The notes beneath the pieces were generated by a model that made no database searches, was not told the DNA's origin, and saw nothing but the letters and a program-made list of their open reading frames with translations. This document shows, piece after piece, positions 1 through 10,158 of a DNA stretch of 64,000 nucleotides. The stretch spans positions 40,916,766-40,980,765 of the forward strand of contig CM037785.1 of assembly GCA_021229015.1 (NCBI GenBank). Direction: 5' to 3'. Position 1 is the first letter of the stretch; each line of letters starts with the position of its first letter. This DNA is from Solen grandis (lineage: Eukaryota > Mollusca > Bivalvia > Adapedonta > Solenidae). The translations under genes were made by a program, and so were the position numbers.

Positions 1-69
1 CCTGCAGAGTCTTGGTTTTGCGTGCTGCCTGGCCTGAGATACCTGCCATCATGGCTTCCTCCTGCTGCT
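1..69 (-). CDS. UBXN7: UBXN7 coding exon 5 (cut by window edge)
   Basis: After a CTCCAG acceptor the frame carried from exon 4 reads KQQEEAMMAGISGQAARKTK followed by TLQ and runs to base 1. The human protein has a comparable Gln/Glu-rich stretch followed by KKLTTLADLFRPP, so the thioredoxin-like UAS domain should begin just left of the window. The true exon end is not visible. Confidence 0.75.
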
Positions 70-3000
70 CTGGAGATGAAATTATACAGAAATGTTGTAC
101 CATCATATAAAGACAAAAAATATTTGAATGCTTAACTCTTACAATGCTGTGGGCACTTGTGACTGCCTTGGTGACCAGTGCAGGTATATTTGTGCAGTCT
201 GATCATGGTCTGCACTGATTGCTAATTGAGTGATATATTTTCAGCAAAAAAACACACCCATAAACAACTAATGGTACAGTCCAAAATGATGAAAGGGCAT
301 GTCCAATTGAGAAATATAGCATGGTAAGGGTTAAAGGATAATTATAGGACTTTTGGAGCAATGTGTGTCCCGTAAATGAAACATTCCAAGACAATTCAAC
401 AAAAAATGTCTGGCTATTTACCAGTGTAAAGTTGAGCCCCGTCTTTCCACTTTATGGCTAGGTCAACTGCACACAAATGGTATCACAAACAAAACAATGT
501 ACTATTTTGTGTAAATCATGTCAATCATTGACTATCATCCCAGTGTAGCTATTGGAAGCCTTAAATCATTTTGAATATACCTGTAAGCCATTGAAAGGTA
601 AGGTATGATAGGAAAATACTTCCATTAGCTTGATATAAAACATAATATTTGTTAAAAATACAATTAAATGAAGATTAAACATTTTACAAATATCGGTAAA
701 TAAAGAGACTCTCAGAATCATTTAGAAACAATTCCTGAATGACATAATAATCAGTAAAAGATGCAAAAAGAGAAATTATAAAATAACTCAAAAATATAAA
801 CAGTATCAAGATATATATGAAACAACAACATAAATAAACAAAACTACAGTGCCTGGCCATAATACAGTACGCAACGTCATCTGATGCACATAGCAATGTT
901 ACTATCAACAATTTATCAATGGCTATGTTTTGTTTACCAACAAAGTGTAGTAAATAAGCTTGTGTTGTTTATGTTTATCGATTTCCAGGAAACGCATCCC
1001 ACATAAGTATTTTTCTGATAATTTTATTTCGTCATGATTATAACGTCATCAAACTATCATGGCACCGCGCGGTAATGATTTGACAGTCGATCAGAAAAAT
1101 GATCTAATATCTATGCACAAGGGTGGATTTAGCTCGCAAAAAATTGGAGAAATACTAATGGTAAGTGCTAATACCATCCAGAAAATTGTAAAGAGGTATC
1201 ATGAATGTGGGACAGTAGAAAACAACAGGAGACTTGGGAGGATGAGATTGACAGACGACCGTGATGACAGGGCTTTGTTTCGTTTAGGGAAAGATAATCG
1301 TAGACAGTCGCTAGCGGAAATCTCGTCAAGTTTTAATTCCGAAAGGCAGGGCACAAGTGTTTCTAAAAGAACACTATGACATAGGTTGGTGGAAAGTGGT
1401 TATAAACGGTGTGTGGTGGCTAAAAGGATAACAATATCAAGGACCAATTGTGAGGCTAGGGTAGGGTGTTGTGGGGAACAAAGGAAATGGTCAGTAGCTG
1501 AGAATTGGTCGCAAGTGATGAGATGAAAGTGGTGCTGGGGAAAGACAGAAAGATTTATGTATGGAGGAAACCCAAAGAAAGGTACAACCCTGAGTGTGTC
1601 GGTATGTTTCCAAACAGGTCTCCACGTAGCGGTATAGCCGCCATGTTCTGGGGCTGTATAGTGCATGACGGATAATGATTATGATGATAAACAATCGGGT
1701 AAATTTGATACATGTGGTGAAGGACATTTGGAGTGGTTTTGATCAGGGAGCTATAGGATCACTATATGAAACAATACCAAGAAAAATTCATGCTGTTATA
1801 AAAGCAAAGGGACAGATAACAAAGTACTAGACAGGTTTGTGCTATCATTTGATCACTGATTGGTTTTTAGTGCGAATAAACGATGATTCTGTATACTGTC
1901 GACGTCAGAAAGACGTTGACGTTGCGTACTGTATTATGGCCAGGCACTGTATATATCAAATCTTTGTCCACTGATGATACTTTTTATGTTCCTTTGACTT
2001 CTTCTGCAACTTTCTATAACACCACAAAGTGAAATAAATCATAATTTTGAAATCAGTTTCATTTCACTGTTGTTTACAAGTACTTAAACAACCATAACAT
2101 TAAGCATTGATCTAGATAACATATTTTATATTTAACGCCTTAAAGCAGTTTGTTCACACATTGTCTTTGATGTGAGTGTTTTACATCTATCAATACCCAT
2201 CTACAGATGCATGGTCATCTGATGGAATTATCTGTTAATGTAAACAACAGCTGTTTGAGGACGGAATGCTCGACTATTCGAAATGCTTGTTGGTAAATTA
2301 AATGAAATCTATTTCAGTTCTTGCCCTTCACATGCCTTGCATATAATAATAGTCAATCAGGGGTTTCAATAAGCATATGACATTCTATATTTTATCGATT
2401 TTGCTGAAATTGCCATTACAAAATAGCGTTTTCCCATGCAATGTGGCCTACACTTGCAGTTTTATTTTTCAGGAAACAAAGACTTCACTTATATTAACAA
2501 AGGAGAATAGAAAATTATTTTTAAAAAATTCTATTGATCGTCTGTGAACAATTGCTTTAAAGTAGCCATTAACAATAATATTTTATGTACATACAATTTG
2601 GCTTAATACTCATGATTTCATTACTTTGCTGTTTCTTATCACACAAATGAGGTAGGAAATGATGATCTGTTGCAAAGACAATTGCTATGTCTCTATATAG
2701 TTTGTTTCATCTTTGAAAAAATACATTTTCAATGTCAAGAAATTGAAAGCTAGACCAGAAACTAGATCTTGGTTCAAAAATGCAGAATCTGGTGCAAATC
2801 TGTAAGATCCCTTGACCTTTTTACCTTCCATCAAGGCTAGCTTAGGTTTTATTGTGCTGTCACTTACTTGCTTCTTCTTGAAAGTCACGGAACCCATCAA
2901 ATACTGATTTATTTTTTCTCTTTCTGCCTCGAAAATTAGCTGAAATGAAAAATAGCCTCCTCCAGTGAAGTCTTCTTCAATTAAAAAAATGTCAAAAATA

Positions 3001-6000
3001 AAAATATATAAATACATGTTTTCAAGATCCAGAGAAGAAATCTAAAACATATCTATTCATTTTTTTCCCCAATATAAAACTTGAAACTTTAACTGCAATT
3101 TCATTTAATCCAGAATAGTAAGGACCTGTTTATACACTTCTTGGTTTCATTTCTATCTCCAGATTAATATTAGCTTTGAACAAAACATTCTAAAAATGTC
3201 TTTCTTTTTAGTATTTGAAAACATATTTAAATTTAAAGCACATAATTTAATTCAAAACTGATGTATATACACATGAAGTGATTTACACCCAAGTTTGTGT
3301 TATCACATTCTAAAAGATTATATTTTTTGATAATTTGAATGCAATAAATAAGGGGTAGTTTTTAATATATTTTCCCTGCAGAAACAACACCAGTATTGAA
3401 ATTTATATAATGAAATAGTATAAATGTAAGCTTGATTTTAAGTAAACTGAACCTAACTCTGACTAATAATCTGAAATGAAACAAGACTTTTCATACTAAC
3501 AATATGTCCCTCCATCATCAACAAGAATTTCCTGAGTCTGGGGAATAGGTGCCCTTACACAGTCCCTGGAAATAAAGTAACAAGTTTGACTCAGTTCTAA
3601 ATTTCTATTATAATTATTCCCTAATGATAAACAGAAAAATAAGGGGAAAATATTGGGAAAAAATAAAGGCTTTGACAGTATAGCAAGCTATAGTGTCATG
3701 AGTCCCCACCAATGAAAAAAACCCATGAAAGAAAAATTTGTGCATAATAATGAAAATGGGTTATGACCCCCGAACTGCACTGACTTTTCAGGAAGGCATT
3801 ATTATGGATGATGCGCACGACACACCTTTGTGTTGTGACAAACACTTCTGTAAAGTTTCATGAAAATCCAGACATAGATATGGGAGTTAAAGAATGGATG
3901 TGAAAATGTAGCCTAAGGTGAGCTAATAATATTAAAAAACACACAAAAAAAACGGGTTGATCAAGTTCCAAAATAAAAGATTAAGAACAAACCTAATCTA
4001 AGGAAATGCTTTAACCCCATGACTACTCAAATATACCTTTTTAACCATTAATGTGATAGACCATTAACACTTACCCCATTACCCAACAGTGAACTGAAAT
4101 CAATTTTTGTTCTTAGCAGATTTTAAAGCATTTACGTTTCATCTCAAAGGTACTGTTGCGTAGCACACATTATTAACTTAATCAGCCTTTGAGTAAGTCA
4201 AAGGCTAATCAGATTTATACTGGTATTAAGTCTTTTCTTTAAAAGTGTTTGTGTATACCTTAAGGGTCAGGGTCTTTTTTCCAGTTTTGGGGAAGGCGCC
4301 CTAGCCCTTTTTGTGGGGAAAAAATGCAATTTTCACATTTTTTTTTCATTTTCATGTAGATCATTTATCATTAAAAGAAATCTATAAACCAGCTTAAGAT
4401 TATATATATATATATATATATATGTTACATAACATTGCTCTAGATAGTCTTCATGTGTAACTTTATTTTCCATACTCCCTGAATATGGAGTTTACATCAC
4501 AGACTTTGATAGAGGGGTTGGCGTATTGACTGAATCTTTTTATAATTACTCTAAAACACTTAAATGAGATTGGGAAAGATGGCTTGATCAAAAGAAAATA
4601 CCGTATCGCAGTCGATAATTTAATTTGTACCACTCGCTTTCGTTTGCCAAACAAGTTTGACTAGATCGTAAATCAGAGCTGTAACAACTTAACTAACGAC
4701 TGCCTTTTGATTCTACCAGCAATTAAATAATAATGATATCTGAGGGTATCCTTCATTCACCCATACAATCAGTGTAATTTGCTGAAAACCTGCTCAACCC
4801 TTCAACACTGAAATGTCAACTATCAAAACTGTCCTTACTGTGAAATACACAGGTGAAGGTCGTGTCGTAGACTGCTTATTGATTTTTTTTTGGTCCAGCA
4901 TATATCCACATGAGCAATATTGATAACCAGTCTGACTGCTTAGGTAATTCACGAAAATAAAATTCATGCATTGTTGATTTTTTTTTACAGTTATTCATAA
5001 TACAATATAATGGGGATTTCTTTCTGAGGAAAGGGAATTTTGGAGGATATTTTGGGGAAAAAAAGTGGTTATTTGACTGAGGGAAGTAGCCGGTAACTGG
5101 CTACTGCAAAGAAGGGTAAAAAGGCCCTGAGGGTTATGGACTATACTGTCGTGTCCAGTGATCTTGCACGTCTGGTGATCTTGGGCATTACATAATATCA
5201 TATTTCCGAAAGTCCATGTTTTGTTTACTGTCGTTTTCTACAGCGATTTTAACAAATTAAGTAACTTTGAATATCAAAAAGGTAAATAAGGTCAACAAAT
5301 CAAGTAAATTTAAATATTCATTACGTAAGATAAAAAAAAAATGGACCTGTCACAAGGTTTGTTAATGTATGATGTAATCCTCATTAAATATTCATGAACT
5401 CTGCTCCTTGATCTATTTTCAAATGAATGAAAAAAAAAGTGTGCATATTTTGCTACCAATTAAATGATAATTTAGTATCCACTCACAAAGATTGATCCAA
5501 GTGACACTTAATTCAACAAGTTTCCAATTAAAAAATTCAACAAGTTTCCAATTAAAAAATTCAATTTCAATACAATTTTCTCCGTAAAGATTCATCCACT
5601 CTCAGATGGCTTCTCTCCGATTTTCCCACCATTTGTCAAAATCACAGAAGTAAAGGCCCTGTAATACACATTATCAAAATGTTTTGAGGGATTTTTAAAA
5701 AAAAATTTTTTACCCCTAAAATAAGACCGCTATGACGTAACTTCTTTTGAGTGCACAATATAACCGTACAATGGGATGATGTGAAAAATACATGGTGTGT
5801 TTACACTGTTGAATTCTCCTAACTGTAAAAAGTTTTTCCATAATAAATTTGTGTCATGTCTACAAGATATTTGTAAACAAGTAAATAGCAATAATAACAT
5901 TGCATCACGTTGATCGGTAAGAAATAAACCTTTTTTTGCACAGGTGTGCAAGATCATCGGACAGCATTGTACTTACTCGTATGTGGAGCCTGTGGCAGCG

Positions 6001-6690
6001 GGCAATGTGGCAGTGCCACCTTCCATGTGCATATTGACAGCCAGTTGCAGGTTTCCATTGCAAGCCTCCAACAGCTGGGTACCAACATCTCTACTCTCCC
6101 CTGATTACATACATTATTAACAAAATTATTGCACAATAAACTGAAATAGTAAAGGATAAAAATAAAATAGTGAACATCCAAACATTATTTAATTTAACTA
6201 TCAATACATAAACTGATTTAATACACAGTCATATTTCCAAAGATTGTTCACTGTTAGGTTAAACTGTACTCTACTTCCTTTTATTTGTTCTTAATGAGAG
6301 GGAGAGAGTCCTCATAACATTGTGGGTACTGCAATACAAAGTTTAAGAATGAAAAATATTCTGTAGAGGATAAATGAGACTTGTTATTTTTTACACTTGA
6401 ATAGTCACAAAATTCGTGAATTAAGTGACATGCAAAATGTCAATAATTTTCAACCAGCTGAATAATTACAACTGAAAACCCAAAAACATTTTCAACTTCA
6501 CGCTTTGTTCAACATTATTTTACAGACACATAACAGAAAACAATACAACAGTTCCCCCGATAAGCGCTAAATATTTAAATGTCTTTATATAAAAGTAAAA
6601 TAATTCTTTCGAAATAACAGTAAATCTACCAGTAATTGTGCAGAATTCATCCACAAGAGCTTTTATTTTCCTTTTTGACGTCTCCATCAT
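1..6690 (-). CDS. UBXN7: UBX domain-containing protein 7, 5' five coding exons (partial)
   Basis: Coding exons on the minus strand are 6690-6630, 6100-5977, 3565-3501, 2939-2868 and 69-1. All four visible introns are GT-AG, the phases join without a break, and they give about 130 residues before the window ends. Residues about 7-48 form the N-terminal UBA-like domain (TITG loop, then LLEACNGNLQLAV). The linker contains VRAPIPQTQEILV and then SVFDGFRDFQ, both landmarks of animal UBXN7. In this family the protein links ubiquitylated clients and cullin-RING ligases to the p97/VCP segregase. The UAS, UIM and UBX domains must lie left of the window. The start is the first of two adjacent ATGs at 6690; the human protein also has only a short leader before its UBA. 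The gene is divergent from the ninjurin gene. Confidence 0.9.
845..1951 (+). mobile_element. Tc1-like DNA transposon, inactive
   Basis: The element is 847-1949, flanked by TA duplications at 845-846 and 1950-1951. Perfect 33-bp terminal inverted repeats (847-879 and 1917-1949) begin CAGTGCCTGGCCATAATACA. At about 1.1 kb it is shorter than intact Tc1 elements (1.3-1.6 kb) and its transposase is broken. It lies in UBXN7 intron 4, transcribed opposite to the host gene. The perfect TIRs suggest insertion or mobilisation more recent than the state of the transposase would imply. Confidence 0.92.
1059..1830 (+). pseudogene. Tc1-like transposase remnant
   Basis: The ATG at 1059 opens 106 codons holding the paired-like HTH DNA-binding region (LTVDQKNDLISMHKGGFSS, then NTIQKIVKRY). 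A TGA follows at 1377. Downstream pieces of the catalytic domain survive in other frames: VWRKPKERYNPECV, then MFWGCIVHDG ending in a stop near 1675, then a C-terminal piece SLYETIPRKIHAVIKAKGQ ending at 1830. The region expected to hold the first catalytic Asp is damaged and the second DDE acid is not in an open frame. The gene cannot encode a working transposase. Confidence 0.88.
2137..2570. mobile_element. MITE, family with TTGTTCACAGA ends, copy 1
   Basis: The left end reads CTTAAAGCAGTTTGTTCACA. The right end is its inverted partner, GTGAACAATTGCTTTAAAG. Interior blocks (CATCTACAGATG..ATGGTCA; AATAGCGTTTTCCCATGCAA) recur at 8729-9220 and 54453-57083. No coding capacity was seen. It lies in UBXN7 intron 4. 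Confidence 0.75.
2868..2939 (-). CDS. UBXN7: UBXN7 coding exon 4 (FDGFRDFQ segment)
   Basis: 72 nt between a TTTCAG acceptor and a GTAAGTG donor. It encodes a basic stretch (FRGRKRKNK, a possible nuclear localisation signal) and then SVFDGFRDFQEEA, matching the human SIFDGFRDFQ segment. A longer open frame covers this exon in another reading frame and is not the gene. Confidence 0.88.
3501..3565 (-). CDS. UBXN7: UBXN7 coding exon 3 (VRAPIP linker)
   Basis: 65 nt with a TTTCCAG acceptor. The donor reads GTTAGT, weaker than consensus. It encodes EDCVRAPIPQTQEILVDDGG followed by TY. The human protein has EEEVRAPIPQKQEILVE at the same place, and this match identified the gene. Confidence 0.9.
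3566..5976. other. UBXN7 intron 2
   Basis: Intron of about 2.4 kb. It contains the TIR element at 4263-5134. The rest is AT-rich sequence with a 25-bp tandem duplication at 5513-5562; I see no exon or RNA gene in it. Confidence 0.7.
4263..5134. mobile_element. Non-autonomous TIR element, hAT-like ends
   Basis: The left end CAGGGTCTTTTTTCC (4268) pairs with the right end GGTAAAAAGGCCCTG (to 5129). A direct repeat AGGGT flanks both sides (4263-4267 and 5130-5134). A (TA)n microsatellite lies inside near 4400-4425. The ends resemble hAT elements, but only 5 bp of duplication can be seen where hAT elements usually make 8, so the superfamily is uncertain. Confidence 0.55.
5977..6100 (-). CDS. UBXN7: UBXN7 coding exon 2 (UBA domain)
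   Basis: 124 nt between an AATCAG acceptor and a GTAAGT donor. It encodes GESRDVGTQLLEACNGNLQL and onward to the end of the UBA-like domain, and finishes in TGSTY plus two bases. The join to exon 1 restores the TITG turn typical of this family. Confidence 0.88.
6630..6690 (-). CDS. UBXN7: UBXN7 coding exon 1
   Basis: 61 nt encoding MMETSKRKIKALVDEFCTIT plus one base (phase 1), followed by a GTAGAT donor at 6629. This is the first half of the UBA-like domain. The open frame extends upstream without an ATG, so the ATG pair at 6690 and 6687 is the only sensible start. Confidence 0.85.
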
Positions 6691-6847
6691 CAACCGTTCG
6701 CGGTGTTCCAAACTGAGGCCGAAGAACGGTCGCTCGTGAGAAGCACATTAGCATGAATATTTAAATTTCAGAGTTCGTTATCTTTTTATTTTTTCATTTT
6801 TTATTTATTTATTTATTATCATTATATTTTATCTGGTGTGATTGCTG

Positions 6848-7572
6848 CATTTTTCCGGGGTGACGGACGATGTGAACCTCCGACGATGTGAACCGGGACG
6901 ATGTGAACCTGCACCCAGGACGATGTGAACCATTTTGTTGAGACGATGGGAACCATGATATTTATAAATATTGTATTGACAAATATACATTTTTTAATAT
7001 TAAATAAACTTTTTGAGCTTTGATTTACCCCCATCGAATATAGTACGAGATCTATTTTAAAGACTTTAAAGAATAAAGCAATCCAATTATCTTATTATCA
7101 AACACATTACATTGATATCAACCCCTGGGGCTTTTAATGCAGTTAGATAAAATGATGTATTTGAACAAGAAATAAAATTAGGATATTAAACAAAACAATT
7201 TATTTCACTTGATTGATATCCAACTTCGCCATATGTACCGCCAAACGCACGTCGTATGTAATGTTACAAACAAAGCAAGCGGCACCTTTTTAAATACTTG
7301 ATTACTTATTTTAATTGATTGGTTCTTTGCGTATGATAATTCATACTAAACTAAAAACTATTCATGACAAACATCATCTACTTTAATAAATCATACATAC
7401 AAATGATAATTAAACTTGAAATCACATGCACCAAAATAGTTTTAGAAACTGGTTCACATCGTCTTACGCGATGGTTCACATCGTCTTCATAAGCGGTACA
7501 CATCGTCCTAGGTACGAACCGAAGGCGGTTCACATCGGCGGAGGTTCACATCGTCCGTAATTCATTTTTCCG
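6848..7572. mobile_element. MULE-like MITE with subterminal GACGATGTGAACC arrays
   Basis: A 10-bp direct repeat CATTTTTCCG flanks a 705-bp element (6848-6857 and 7563-7572). The left end has five copies of GACGATGTGAACC or a one-base variant (6866, 6882, 6897, 6919, 6942). The right end has five in inverted orientation (7451, 7473, 7495, 7527, 7543). The 9-10 bp target duplication suits Mutator-like elements, and clustered inverted motifs look like transposase-binding sites. There is no open frame. It lies about 160 bp upstream of the UBXN7 start codon. Confidence 0.8.
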
Positions 7573-9694
7573 TCTCCCTTTTTTATCGGCGATCATCATT
7601 TTTTCTTCGTAAAAATTATAACTTACTATCCATGGATAAACCATTAAAAAAAGAAAAGAAAAGAAAAACCTTTTAGGCCTACTCAATTAACAGTATAATT
7701 ATGTTATATTATGACCGGTTATATAAAGGCTCGCTTTATTATTATTTGTTATAATATAATTGTTAATCTATAAACTCACCGAGAAAACGGATAAAATAAA
7801 CTCGATTTAGTGCATGCGTTTTCTGTTTATTCATTTCTTTTGGGTTATGTGTTATATGAGATAATAATAAAAATATCCAAAATCAATAGGCTGAATAGAA
7901 CAAAAGTATTGATTTTAAAATATCCCTATATGTCTACGCATGTAGTTATTTGTAATGCCGGTGACCAAAGGTGTCAACCCCTTTGGATAAGGAAACACAA
8001 GAAAAAGGGAACTAAATAAAGTAGCTCCAGTCGAAGGTGCAATAAATAAATAAATAAAATAAGAGAGAGGGGTGAAGAAGAGAAAGAAGAGGACATTACA
8101 TAAAATACAGAAATACCAACATGAGAGGGTCAGTCAGCAAAACCTTGCGCCTTGGTACGAAAATTGACTGGTCAATGACAGTAGGCCTATATTAAGATGT
8201 TTGAAATCTAACATGGTTGAAAGTTGAATCCAACACGTGACTGACCAGAGGATTTTAAATTGTTTTGATAAAATTTCCGCAAAGTAATCCTATGAGCTCA
8301 TATTACTGCCATATCTCTTTTAACCATTCAGATAAAAAAAATTGATGTCGGCTGATGTCACTGTAGTTTTATCATATTTAAAGAGTGTATTGGTTTCCTG
8401 ATAAGTTTTCAGCCTTTAAGTTGATTTATTGAACAAAGATTCGCCGTACGCCAAGTTTACCAAAGCGACAAAGCATTATTTACGCCCCGATATAGATAAG
8501 GCACGAAGGGTGAACAGGGGTATCGGGTGGTAAGTTGTCTTCGGGTCTTTCCGGACTAGATCGACAATTCTATGAACTTGAATCTATTTCCATCAAGAAA
8601 GATGTATGAACTGTTATTGTTAATAGTCATCGTGCATGAAATCTATTGCAACTGACACTTTTTAACACCGGTTTTTACAAACCGATAACGAATACGTAAA
8701 TTTTTACTGTTTTAAATACATAACGAGCCTTAAAACAGCTCGTTCACAGATGATCATTGAGTAAAAATTTGATTTAAAACTATATAAAACTAGCTGTGTG
8801 TATAACGTCTATCAATACATGTGTATCGATATACACCCGTCTATAGACTCATAGTCACCCAAATCAACATTCCGTGATTGTGAAAAAAATGAGTTGTTAC
8901 TCCATCACATGATATAGCGTTACAAACGGTTTAACACCTATTATTTTTTTCGAATTTCTATTCCCGTGTGCTGACACATGTCTGATCACATTAACTCTTC
9001 GCGCATGCACTTAATTCACAGCTTCGCTACCCGGGACTGGTGAGAAGATGCCATTTTGCGAAATGTGTCACAAGGTTCAGCAAGGCCCTGCTTCGAGAAA
9101 CCGTATTCTATATTTAGGCCTAAACGGAATCTTCCATTGAGCTTTTACGAAAAGCGTTTTCCCGTGCAATGTGACCAATGTCATCATGTGAGTTTTAGAG
9201 AAACCAAACATAGCTTTGGAACAACTTCGCTTAGTGCTAAAGTTGTTGAAAAGATTTCATTTCTAAATACTTTAGTAGACAAATTAAAATTGTATTTTCA
9301 GAATATTTAATCGCAAAATATGTATAAATTTTCCAGATTGAATAATTCAATTAACAATTCAATAAAAACGTGCCTTTATATTTTTATGTAATCACAAGTT
9401 ATTTATTATTATTACTTCAAAAACTGCCATTTTATTTTTTTGCCAAATTTGCATTGAACACACACACACTATAAAATGTGACCTTTTTGGGCCTTCTTTA
9501 ACACATAGAACCTCTCTTCCCAACCACCAGAGAAGGCCGAACTTGCAACCGTTGGATCCGTAGTCATGGACTCCACCACGTATTGTACCACGACACCCGT
9601 AGTAGATTGAGTGATAAAAATAATCAATTGTTGCAGTAGATTGAATAATAAAAATAATCAATTGCTGCAAAATAAAAAGCTCCATCTATTTATT

Positions 9695-9725
<31 letters not shown>

Positions 9726-10119
9726 GAAAACTGAAAACTTTCTTGCCTCGTGTCGATAGATGCAAGCTTTGAAGGTTTGCTGAGGGAGATAATTGTCGCC
9801 AAACCTAAAACTGCCACCCACCCCACTAGATCGATAAATGAATGTTTGGCAGACAAATAGATAAGTGTCACTCCACCCCCTGTGCAGACCAGGCCTAGAT
9901 ATGCTGCAAGAAGAATAGTTTATTGCACGGGGCGTGGACTAATATGCACACACAGGTCAGCAGAGAAAACTGAACATTGTATATTTTTTAAGACTAAATG
10001 CAGCATTTTTTTTTTTTCGTTAAAAAGTTTTTTTAAGGAAAAGCTATTTAATGTAATTGAATAAATTAGTTTGTGTTATTCGATGGAAATAACTGAAAGC
10101 TTGTAACAGAATCAGTGCA
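7573..10119. other. Intergenic region between UBXN7 and ninjurin
   Basis: The remainder of the divergent intergenic region. It holds a MITE copy at 8729-9220, an imperfect 34-38 bp tandem duplication near 9595-9670 (ATAAAAATAATCAATTG), and a poly-T run at 9699-9725. No conserved open frame was seen. Confidence 0.7.
8729..9220. mobile_element. MITE, TTGTTCACAGA family, copy 2 (3' end decayed)
   Basis: It begins TTAAAACAGCTCGTTCACAG and shares interior blocks with copies at 2137 and 54453 (AAGCGTTTTCCCGTGCAATG; AGAGAAACCAAACATAG). The expected inverted right end cannot be found, so the copy is probably truncated. The end coordinate is approximate. Confidence 0.6.
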
Positions 10120-10158
10120 ATGGCAGGAACTAAAGTGGACATCGAGACAACTGATACG
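10120..10158 (+). CDS. NINJ: Ninjurin exon 1
   Basis: ATG at 10120, encoding MAGTKVDIETTDT, then a GTATGT donor at 10159. The exon is too short to be found as an open frame; it was chosen because it supplies an ATG, a good donor and the right phase for exon 2. Confidence 0.78.

Noticed and set aside
2685..3017. 110-codon minus-strand open frame overlapping UBXN7 exon 4
   Set aside because: It is in a different frame from the conserved exon and covers intron on both sides; only the 72-nt exon matches UBXN7.
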